Shown here: piece by piece, positions 7,261-13,704 of the stretch
Layout: every line of letters starts with the position of its first letter
Position numbering within the stretch: position 1 is the first letter of the stretch
DNA from: a virus
IMG/VR virus record: IMGVR_UViG_3300036772_000234
Location: 1 to 25,567 of that record
DNA: 25,567 nt
Reading direction: 5' to 3' (one strand)
The notes under the pieces: generated by a model
Told to the model about the DNA's origin: nothing
What the model saw: only the letters and a program-made list of their open reading frames with translations
The model's database searches: none
Position numbers and translations under genes: made by a program

Positions 7261-8591
7261 CCTACGTGACTACCTCATTTCTGGGTAGTTCTGCACCTTC
7301 ATTTAGGTTATACGTGCAGTTCGGACTATATCATCCCTTTCGGGTCTCGCGTGTAGTCTCTAGGGAGCCCCTTTCGGGTTTCCTCGGGATTGCGCTCCTC
7401 AGCGGTTTCCCCGATATAGCGAGATTTGCGCATATAGCAGCCTATTGCTCTTCACTTAAGATCTGTCGAAACAGTTCAACATAGTGAAGTTCTCGATTTT
7501 TGATTTTTGTGTGACACTTTTTGCAAAGAGTGATCCCGTTCTCAAGATCGTGTCCACCTCCCTGTTCGACAGGAAGGATATGGTGTATCTCAAGTTTCCA
7601 GGCATCGGAACATTCACATCGAGGCATTTTGCAGCGATATCCATCGCGTTCTAGGATAGCATGGCGTTCAGCGGCACTGAACTCATTCCCAAAACGTGTT
7701 GTTGGTATGGCAGTACGTTCGTAAGTGCGATTGCCGCCTTGGCGCTTCCCTGTACGGGCGGGAACACCATAGGCTTTCATCCATCGCTGCACGGTTGTGC
7801 CGCTTACCTGATACTGCTCTGCAATTTGCCGACGGCTTAACTTTTGCTCAATATAGAGATGCTCTAGCTCCTCTTTGGAAAGAGGAATTTCACGTGGCAT
7901 ATTTATCAAAGGTCGCTCGGGGTCTAACCCATAAGTCTTGATTAGTCCCGATACCTTGCCGTGATGGCATCCATATTGAGCAGCTATGCGTACAGATGTT
8001 AAGCCTTGGACAACGTGAAGTTCATGTAAAAGCTCTTTGCTCAAAAGCTTCTTCACGGGTACATACCGCTTTCGCGGAATATCATAGTCTACAAAAAGCT
8101 TGTGAAGAGTAGCTTTGCCATAGCCAAGCTCCTTGCCAATGGACTCCCAGGTACGCCCTGATTCTCGCTGTTCTAAGAGCCATTCCTTGGTTGGGCGCTC
8201 TTTACGATAGCGTATATTTCTTACTGGGATTCCGTGCTTGCTTAGCGCGTAATAAACAATCGATTCGGTTGTGTTTAAGCGCTTTGCAACTTCTTCTACG
8301 GCTAGACCTTCTGTTACGTAAAGTTGCTCTAAGGGTGCCTTGTCAATAGTCGGCACGGATTTTGCCCGTCTTGGAATACCATAGCCCTTTAGCAAATTAT
8401 GAATAGCGAAAGGATGGCATTCTACCATGTCGGCAATTTTCCTTATGCTTAGCAACTCTACTGTGTACATACGCTCTAACCAAGCCTTTGTAGGCTGTCC
8501 GCTTGCATCAAGTTCGATATTTTTAAACTCATCCATGCAAGCAGTATATACCTTACACGTTCAAAAGTCGAGATGTGCAACCTTTTAGGCT
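7261..8591 (-). ncRNA. Group I intron interrupting the major capsid gene
   Basis: The RNA between the exons folds by eye into a group I core. P3 is UCUCGC (7424-7419) with GCGAGA (7350-7345). P4 is UCGGG with CCCGA, P5 is CGCU with AGCG. P6a and P8 are hairpins that both use CCCGAAAGGG (7378-7369 and 7344-7335). P7 is GACUA (7358-7354) with UAGUC (7328-7324), followed by the typical AUAUAGUCC signature. P9-type stems are CUGCAC/GUGCAG and ACUACC/GGUAGU. The 5' splice site is proposed after the U at 8592, where AUGGU-AGCC pairs with GGUUGC-A-CAU (one bulged A, U-G pair at the site). The open frame of the endonuclease lies between P1 and P3. The intron is 1331 bases. The exact 3' end (7261 or 7258) is uncertain. 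Confidence 0.8.
7442..8536 (-). CDS. Intron-encoded homing endonuclease: five HTH repeats and a C-terminal HNH nuclease
   Basis: This 364-residue protein begins MDEFKNIELDASGQPTKAWL. Five repeats of about 42 residues follow, each a helix-turn-helix ending in a Y-G-I-P/L-x-R type cap: about 15-57, 65-107, 114-156, 163-205 and 218-262. The HNH domain (about 283-355) has C302 and C307/C309, the catalytic-type H318-H319, N333 and C338-x-x-C341-H342, matching the HNH zinc-finger pattern of WHH-independent HNH nucleases. It would cut intronless capsid genes and spread the intron. The start has only a weak UAAGGU site and lies in the 5' part of the intron, so expression is probably low. The stop codon of the truncated exon 1 frame (8587-8585) lies just upstream. 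Function is inferred from domains and context. Confidence 0.9.
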   Translation of the reverse strand: MDEFKNIELDASGQPTKAWLERMYTVELLSIRKIADMVECHPFAIHNLLKGYGIPRRAKSVPTIDKAPLEQLYVTEGLAVEEVAKRLNTTESIVYYALSKHGIPVRNIRYRKERPTKEWLLEQRESGRTWESIGKELGYGKATLHKLFVDYDIPRKRYVPVKKLLSKELLHELHVVQGLTSVRIAAQYGCHHGKVSGLIKTYGLDPERPLINMPREIPLSKEELEHLYIEQKLSRRQIAEQYQVSGTTVQRWMKAYGVPARTGKRQGGNRTYERTAIPTTRFGNEFSAAERHAILERDGYRCKMPRCECSDAWKLEIHHILPVEQGGGHDLENGITLCKKCHTKIKNRELHYVELFRQILSEEQ

Positions 8592-9196
8592 ACCATACGG
8601 GGCCAATGTTGTTTAGCCATTTCGGTCAACTCTGGACTGTACGATGGTGGACTACCGCCAGCTTCAACAGCGGCAATCTCTTTAAGTGTCACGCCGCGCC
8701 CAGTGCCGAAGACTGCAATCGGAAACGTCAGCTTGTCATAGCTGCCAGATGTATAGTTAACTGATCCCGTCTCTGTGATCACAGTTGATCCAAGCGATCC
8801 AGTGTCAGGCGCAGTAACCCTCGTTGCTTGGTGCACTAAACCATTCGAAGGTTTTTTGGCAATGCGCTCAAAAACAGGAAACCGCTTAATAAAGATGCTA
8901 TGGAGCGTCGGCTCTAGATCTTGACGCAAAAGAACGTTTCCGGTGGTTCCGTTCGTTGAGTCCAAGATGCTCTTAATGCTGTTTGGAACAATGGGAGAGC
9001 TATGAATTTCACCGAGAACCTTTGATGTCAAGCTGCTCTCATCGCGAATTGCGGGGGCGTTGTTGATCAGGTGTTTGAGTTGCTGTTTCAGCTCATTCTC
9101 GGTCATCGTACGGAGGTTCTCGTTGATGATCCTCTGCCGATCCTGAGCATATTTGGTGTCGTGCGGGTGTTGCACGGCAGTGAATGTATTAGACAC
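8592..9196 (-). CDS. Major capsid protein, exon 1 (N-terminal part)
   Basis: Exon 1 starts at GTG (MSNTFTAVQHPHDTKYAQDR) with AAGGAG seven bases upstream and supplies residues 1-201 plus two bases of codon 202. Residues 25-60 are helical and resemble a delta-domain or N-arm; residues about 95-175 carry beta segments such as VTAPDTGSLGSTVITETGSV and the P-domain-like end TLKEIAAVEAGGSPPSYSPE. Without splicing the frame continues two codons and meets a TAA at 8587-8585, giving a truncated 203-residue product. The capsid role is inferred from placement after a protease/scaffold gene, from the strong dedicated promoter and from the fold-like pattern. The intron near a conserved capsid region is typical of homing sites. 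Confidence 0.78.
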
Positions 9197-9344
9197 GATG
9201 TAGCTCCTTGTTCCTTCAAGGATTGCACCGTTGTGTCGAGGCTTTCATTGGATGAGGCCTGTCATAAGCGCTCTTGGCTATGATGGCAGGATCTCTTCCT
9301 CAGCTGCTCACGTGGCGTGGGCTGTAAGTAGTGTTGTTGTGAGA

Positions 9345-9374
9345 ATAGTACAACCTATCGCAAGGTGTTGTCAA
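9345..9374 (-). promoter_or_regulatory. Sigma-70-type promoter for the capsid transcript
   Basis: The minus strand has TTGACA (9374-9369, perfect -35) followed after 18 bases by TACTAT (9350-9345, 4 of 6 -10 match). It lies 150 bases upstream of the capsid GTG, with a start of transcription expected near 9338 and a leader of about 140 bases. Pentamers ACAAC, GTTGT and ACAAC flank and overlap the -10 (9372-9368, 9355-9351, 9341-9337 approximately), an arrangement that could bind a regulator. Capsid protein is needed in large amounts, so a strong internal promoter makes sense. Confidence 0.6.
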
Positions 9375-9402
9375 GGCCTATCCAAGAATACAAGGATAGG
9401 CC
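9375..9402 (-). terminator. Perfect 9-bp hairpin at the end of the protease gene
   Basis: GGCCTATCC and GGATAGGCC form a perfect nine-base-pair stem with a ten-base loop. It starts 11 bases past the protease stop codon. Only two T residues follow before the promoter -35 begins, so termination would be weak. The stem and the promoter abut directly, which would separate the protease/scaffold message from a stronger capsid message. Confidence 0.5.
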
Positions 9403-9413
9403 CTAACTTTGCC

Positions 9414-11441
9414 TTACGCAGGGACGTTCAATGGATCGTCATAGCAGGGAACACAGGCCTCTTTGCCATCCCTGTATGCCAAGCATTCAGCGCCATGCAT
9501 GTACTTGCGCTGGTCACTTGTGAGCTCTGGGCGTACCCCGTCCTGGATGGAGCCGCCGACGCCTTCGGGCCACTTGCGATAGTTCATGACTTCGCCGCTG
9601 CCGAGTGTGCGCGGCACGACAATGGTTGCCTTGAGTGCCTCATCGAGAGACCATCGCCGCTCATTGCTATTCATAGACGCAGCAGAGAGCGCCTTGAAGT
9701 CATCGTAGGTCGCTACGTCGCCGTTCTGTTGCACACCTCTACGCAAGAGGGTAGGTTGACCCAAGGGAACATTAGCAAGCTTGGCAAGATGCTCCTCTGC
9801 CGCTTTGGCTCTCTCTTCAGCGGCCTTGGTTTGTGCCTGGATATCCTTGAGTTGCCTCTGCGTCTCCTTGAGTGCCTTGGGATCGATACCGTTCTTTACT
9901 AAGACATCGACAAGGGCAGCAACATCTTTTCGAAGATCAGTAACTTGCACATGCAGTGGGCCAATCTCTGATTTGATGTCCAGCAGTTGTCCGAACTGCT
10001 TCTGCTCATCACCCCCATTGCCATCATCGGGATTATCAGTGCTATCCCCATCGTCGCTGCCTTCGGAAGCTTCCATTTCTTTGCAGGGATGGAAGCTTGA
10101 TTTGCACATCTGGACCATGCCATCATGGAGAGATTGGAGCTTTTCACGGTTCTCTTTGCTAAATTCAGAGCCACCCTTGGTCACTTCCACGAAATTCAAG
10201 GTCTTGGCAATGACTTCCTGGACTGACTCAGGGGTCAGCTCAGGGAAGGCCTTGGGGGCAGCGATCTGTCCTTGCGCGTCAAGGACGAGCTGGGGTTGAC
10301 CAAGCTCAGATGCTAGCAGATTATACATCTGTACTTTCAAAGCGTCGGCGGGACTTTGCTTGACCCCGTGCTCCTCTGCTTTGGCCTCAACGGGTGACTC
10401 TTCCTCGACTTCAACGGATGTCTCTGTTACTTCAGTGTCAGCATCGGCATTGTCAGCAGTGGCTGTCTCTTCGGAAACAGTGATCTCCTCTGCTTCTTCC
10501 TTGATATCCGTGTCCACGCTCTCTATAGGATCAACACTCTTGATTTCTGTCTTCTCAGTTTGGTCCACGGTGGTTTCCTCCTTTACGGCGGGCTTTGCAA
10601 TACGCGGCATCTCAATGCCTTTTGCCATGAGAGCAGTGACCTCATTGCGATTGAGGACCTGAGACTTCTGTGATCCCTTGGTGCTCATCGCGAACATTTT
10701 TTCGGCAGGGAGCCACTCCACGCGTTGATTTGACGTTGGCCGTGCCGTGACCCGTTCAAGGTCTTTGCGTAGAGGTTCATTGCTCATTTTCTTGAGGTAT
10801 TCCTCGTAGGCCTTGGGGTAGAGCCCTTTGACGGCAGGGGCTAAACGCAGCGCTTCATCGCCGCGGTCCTGGGATGCCAAGCGCTCAAAGAGGCCCTTCG
10901 CTGCCATCTCGACCCAGCAACGTTGATTGGCAGGGATACCAACGACCGACCACTCCAAGGTTTGCACGTGAGTGATGATGAGTGGGGGATACCAACTATG
11001 CCCATCGTCGTTCTCTTCATCGATCTCGCATTCGAGAACCATGCAGCCGATGGAGCACCCAAGCTTCCTATTGTTCTTGACCAGCTTCAAGGTCTGAGCA
11101 GCTGCAGGATTATCCATCTCCACATCGCTTTTAATGTGGATATCAGCAATACCATTTTGCAGCTCCAACCTTGGTGATTCCATGAGGGACCCAAAGAGAT
11201 CATTGGGAACATCGTAGCTATGATTGAGCCAAATAGTGAGTCCAGGCTCGACCGTCGCCATGTCAGAGAGTGCACTGATTGCCATGGTATCGCCATGCAG
11301 GTCTCTCTCAGTCGAGCTGCCGATCATGCGCACGATGTTCCCTTGCTCAGGATCGATCTCCATGGCGCTGGTGTGGATTTTGAAATCCGGTGTGACCAAA
11401 GGGCCGCCCGCCGTGAGCAGACCTGCAGACGATATCTTCAT
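9414..11441 (-). CDS. Prohead protease fused to scaffold domain, 675 aa
   Basis: The N-terminal domain (about 1-190) is a HK97-type (U35-like) prohead protease: catalytic-type His in WLNHSYD (H74), nucleophile-type Ser in KLGCSIGC (S130), and the strand LEWSVVGIPANQRC (162-175). Residues about 285-360 are a strongly acidic low-complexity stretch (KEEAEEITVSEETATAD). Residues about 485-560 form a charged coiled coil (the segment TQRQLKDIQAQTKAAEERAK), expected for an internal scaffold. The last 90 residues are unusual: they contain a LLRRGV segment and a Cys-rich end (HGAECLAYRDGKEACVPCYD). The protein should assemble the procapsid, then cut the scaffold and itself. It is one of the larger fusions of this type. 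The start ATG has a weak AAGGT site. Confidence 0.82.
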   Translation of the reverse strand: MKISSAGLLTAGGPLVTPDFKIHTSAMEIDPEQGNIVRMIGSSTERDLHGDTMAISALSDMATVEPGLTIWLNHSYDVPNDLFGSLMESPRLELQNGIADIHIKSDVEMDNPAAAQTLKLVKNNRKLGCSIGCMVLECEIDEENDDGHSWYPPLIITHVQTLEWSVVGIPANQRCWVEMAAKGLFERLASQDRGDEALRLAPAVKGLYPKAYEEYLKKMSNEPLRKDLERVTARPTSNQRVEWLPAEKMFAMSTKGSQKSQVLNRNEVTALMAKGIEMPRIAKPAVKEETTVDQTEKTEIKSVDPIESVDTDIKEEAEEITVSEETATADNADADTEVTETSVEVEEESPVEAKAEEHGVKQSPADALKVQMYNLLASELGQPQLVLDAQGQIAAPKAFPELTPESVQEVIAKTLNFVEVTKGGSEFSKENREKLQSLHDGMVQMCKSSFHPCKEMEASEGSDDGDSTDNPDDGNGGDEQKQFGQLLDIKSEIGPLHVQVTDLRKDVAALVDVLVKNGIDPKALKETQRQLKDIQAQTKAAEERAKAAEEHLAKLANVPLGQPTLLRRGVQQNGDVATYDDFKALSAASMNSNERRWSLDEALKATIVVPRTLGSGEVMNYRKWPEGVGGSIQDGVRPELTSDQRKYMHGAECLAYRDGKEACVPCYDDPLNVPA

Positions 11442-11447
11442 AGTGAA

Positions 11448-11864
11448 CTACTTACCTTTCTTGCTAGTATCAGGAACCGATGGAAGCTGAACAGTATCAG
11501 CGGTTGTGCTGTTGTCAGTGCTAACCTCTGCTGTGCTTGTCGATGCCTCACTCTGCGATGCAGGGGCCACAGGGATAGGCTGTGTGGTCTCAGTGCTCTC
11601 TGGCTCCACTGCCACAGGTGCAGGCGCTGCAGGCAGATCAGCAGGGCTTTCCGGTGTGGTGAACGGACCAAACATACGAGGCTGATTGATCCCGTTGGCC
11701 AAGTGGACAAAGAAGTCCTTGACTGCTTCCCAATCTTTACGTGGGTCCAGAATGACTTTAAGTGTAGCGACTTTCGAGCCGTTCTCTTCGCCGACATGGA
11801 CACCGAGGACCTCCTGGATATCGTCAGCGGGCTCAATGACGTCATTTCTGTTTGAATGAAACAT
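11448..11864 (-). CDS. Hypothetical protein, 138 aa, disordered Ser/Thr-rich C-terminus
   Basis: The ATG at 11864 (MFHSNRNDVIEPADDIQEVL) was chosen because AAGGAG lies eight bases before it; an upstream ATG would overlap the previous gene without a ribosome binding site. Residues about 10-65 have alternating charged and hydrophobic segments (VHVGEENGSKVATLKVILDP) that could form a small alpha/beta domain. From about residue 75 the chain is almost only Pro, Ala, Ser, Thr, Glu and Val (TTPESPADLPAAPAPVAVEP) and is probably disordered. It stops seven bases before the protease/scaffold ATG. A role as capsid assembly accessory is possible, but no family is recognised. Confidence 0.7.
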   Translation of the reverse strand: MFHSNRNDVIEPADDIQEVLGVHVGEENGSKVATLKVILDPRKDWEAVKDFFVHLANGINQPRMFGPFTTPESPADLPAAPAPVAVEPESTETTQPIPVAPASQSEASTSTAEVSTDNSTTADTVQLPSVPDTSKKGK

Positions 11865-11869
11865 GTGTT

Positions 11870-12079
11870 TTACTCCTTGTTGTTTGATGTGCTTGCCTCT
11901 TGGCAAGGGATAATAGTTGGGAAAGGAATAGCAATCGTTGAGCCACCCGTTGAAATGCGAGGAGGCTCAAAGAGCTGCCGCCATGCCATCTCATAGCTTT
12001 GCCAGGACATTCCAAGCAAGGCCATGGCTTTCGCGGCCTCTGGGTGCTCTTGCCTGAAATCTTCAAATGATTGGGTCAA
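11870..12079 (-). CDS. Small protein of a tandem paralog pair (second copy), 69 aa
   Basis: The protein starts at TTG 12079 (MTQSFEDFRQEHPEAAKAMA); the stop of the upstream gene overlaps it as TTGA and AGGAGG lies six bases upstream. The sequence aligns with the upstream neighbour: MTQ-F-x-x-x-x-Q-x-H-P-x-x-A-K-A at the start and a Pro-Phe-Pro end (AIPFPTIIP). Residues 10-40 are a helical bundle-like segment with a Trp (SWQSYEMAWRQLFE). It is not recognised as a family. Position between the head-morphogenesis-like gene and the protease/scaffold gene suggests a role in head assembly, inferred only. Confidence 0.68.
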   Translation of the reverse strand: MTQSFEDFRQEHPEAAKAMALLGMSWQSYEMAWRQLFEPPRISTGGSTIAIPFPTIIPCQEASTSNNKE

Positions 12080-12354
12080 GGGTCACCTCCTCTTGGGTAA
12101 AATGAATACCATGACCTTGGGAAAGGGATCGCTGGACTTTGAAGTTCGCTGATATCCACTGGCAGGGGCCTCGAAAGCTTCTCGATGACCATGCGATCGT
12201 AGGCTTCACGCCATTCCTCGTAGTCCATGTCGGCAGTGATACCTAGGGCTTTTGCGATATTTGGATGGCTCTGCTTAATGTTTTCGAAGTGCTGGGTCAT
12301 GGACTCAGCTTCTGCAAAGACTTCGCTCATGATTAATGGCCTTATGTCGTTCAT
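12076..12354 (-). CDS. Small protein of a tandem paralog pair (first copy), 92 aa
   Basis: The ATG at 12354 lies eleven bases after a GGAGG that also forms the end of the upstream gene. It begins MNDIRPLIMSEVFAEAESMT; a second ATG at 12330 is possible. The segment from residue 19 (MTQHFENIKQSHPNIAKALG) matches the start of the next gene, and both have a helix with Trp followed by a loop ending AIPFP. The extra 18 residues at the N-terminus are unique to this copy. The last part (SWYSFYPRGGDP) is aromatic-rich. No function is assigned. Confidence 0.68.
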   Translation of the reverse strand: MNDIRPLIMSEVFAEAESMTQHFENIKQSHPNIAKALGITADMDYEEWREAYDRMVIEKLSRPLPVDISELQSPAIPFPRSWYSFYPRGGDP

Positions 12355-12360
12355 TGCTCG

Positions 12361-13002
12361 TTATCCTCCTTTCATAACTATCACCTTGCGATGAGGGCAA
12401 TTTGAGTGAGATGGCAGTTCAATATCGTCTGCCTCATCGAAGTCGAAGCGCTTCCCTGCTATCTCTTTGCATGCATCGCATACTGCCTCATCGGGTTGTA
12501 TCTCGACCTCAATGTCATCCAATGTCACCCCATCAGGTAGCTCAATGTCCTCATCGATGAGATCCAAGATCCATTGGTCGATCCCAGCATTGGCTCCTGC
12601 TCCACAGGTATAATTTGCGATCTGCTCCGACTTCCACGCTGCCCTCGTTGTTGCCCACGTTGCAAGCTCTGTCCTTGCAGCGCCCTCACAGCCATCAAGG
12701 CTGTCGTGGTTACTCATCCATCCCGCCACAAAAGCTGTTGCCACGGCCTCTAGCTCGCTCTTGTAGGTCGAGGCAATGCTCTCAGCGTCTTGCTCCGAGC
12801 TATCCTTGATGTCTCCTTGCAGATCACTGTCCGGTTCCCAATCCGTGCTTGCTCCGACGGTATCGCTGGACTGCTGATAGGATGCCTTGGCAGAGTCTGT
12901 GCGTCCGGTGATGATCAAGGCTGTCATGGCCGCAATGTCTGCCTTGGAAAGCAGGAAGGCCGCGACAAGCAAGGCAATCAAGGCCTTTTCATCGCTGGTC
13001 AT
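12361..13002 (-). CDS. Head morphogenesis-like (Mu gpF / SPP1 gp7-type) minor capsid protein, 213 aa
   Basis: The start ATG at 13002 overlaps the upstream stop as ATGA; another ATG five codons earlier is possible. The C-terminus shows the family pattern: C175-x-x-C178 followed by an A-G-K-x-F-D-F-D-E segment and H199-S-N-C202-P-H204, as in phage head-morphogenesis proteins that have CxxC, DGKxF and HPNC motifs. The first 35 residues are hydrophobic (LIALLVAAFLLSKADIAAMT) and the middle is helical with acidic Ser/Asp-rich parts. These proteins are few per virion, bound near the portal, and may help packaging or ejection. The gene lies between RtcB and the protease, within the normal head gene block. 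Confidence 0.6.
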   Translation of the reverse strand: MTSDEKALIALLVAAFLLSKADIAAMTALIITGRTDSAKASYQQSSDTVGASTDWEPDSDLQGDIKDSSEQDAESIASTYKSELEAVATAFVAGWMSNHDSLDGCEGAARTELATWATTRAAWKSEQIANYTCGAGANAGIDQWILDLIDEDIELPDGVTLDDIEVEIQPDEAVCDACKEIAGKRFDFDEADDIELPSHSNCPHRKVIVMKGG

Positions 13003-13688
13003 GGGTTGCCAGGCCATTCGGTGAGATCAGGGACAAAGCTTACTAACTCTTCTAGGGCTGATGCAGATTGCGGAATTCCCATAACATGACCAGCAAAGTC
13101 ATAGAAGCGACGGGTTATAATCTTTTGCCAAGCGGGGATACACTTACCGCGCCACGTTTTGCCTTCTGGAATACCTCCATTGAAATCACGACGAATAGCC
13201 GCCTCTAGCTCATCCCAGAGCAGCTTTGCAAACCCTGCAAACTGTGTGTCGCGGGGATCTTGTAGCACCTCCAACGCTTCCGACCCAGCGCAATCATCGC
13301 TTTCCTCTGCAAGCTCCTTGATCCCCATGTTCACTTTGCATGCCTTGTCCTCCTCTTTGATGGCAGAGACGCCATTGATCAAAATGTCCGATAGAGAGAT
13401 GGTCCTCGTTTTGAAGTCCTCGCTGTTCTCATTGAGATAGCAGGGTGTCACCGTAGGCAATGCCTCTCCCGCTGCGATCTCAGGGATATCAAGGCAAGAG
13501 ACAATGATCTCTGCAGAGTCACGATAGGGGCCATAGATAGGCTTGTGCACTCTTTCGACTGTGTACCGATCAGGGAGAAGCAATGCCTCCTTGAGCTTGC
13601 CAAGGTTGATCAATGCAGGGTCAATGGTCAGGTCAAAGTAATCCTTGAATGCAGAGATAGGGTTGACGCAGATAATACCTTGCGGCAT
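12999..13688 (-). CDS. Hypothetical protein, 229 aa
   Basis: The protein begins MPQGIICVNPISAFKDYFDL after AAGGAG. It is rich in Asp, Glu and Cys, with a mixed alpha/beta character (PIYGPYRDSAEIIVSCLDIP, NMGIKELAEESDDCAGSEAL) and a charged C-terminal half (LWDELEAAIRRDFNGG). I see no catalytic motif and do not recognise the family. It lies between RtcB and the head-morphogenesis-like protein and overlaps the latter by four bases. Its cotranscription suggests a role near the portal or as an RtcB-associated accessory, but neither is supported by sequence. Confidence 0.7.
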   Translation of the reverse strand: MPQGIICVNPISAFKDYFDLTIDPALINLGKLKEALLLPDRYTVERVHKPIYGPYRDSAEIIVSCLDIPEIAAGEALPTVTPCYLNENSEDFKTRTISLSDILINGVSAIKEEDKACKVNMGIKELAEESDDCAGSEALEVLQDPRDTQFAGFAKLLWDELEAAIRRDFNGGIPEGKTWRGKCIPAWQKIITRRFYDFAGHVMGIPQSASALEELVSFVPDLTEWPGNP

Positions 13689-13704
13689 GGTCTTCTCCTT
13701 CCTG

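Noticed and set aside
7335-7378. Direct repeat CCCTTTCGGG in plus-strand (two copies)
   Set aside because: Explained by two GAAA-capped hairpins (P6a and P8) of the group I intron core and not an independent repeat.
9231-9902. Plus-strand 223-residue open frame
   Set aside because: It is antisense to the protease/scaffold C-terminus and to the capsid leader, and shows no recognisable domain.
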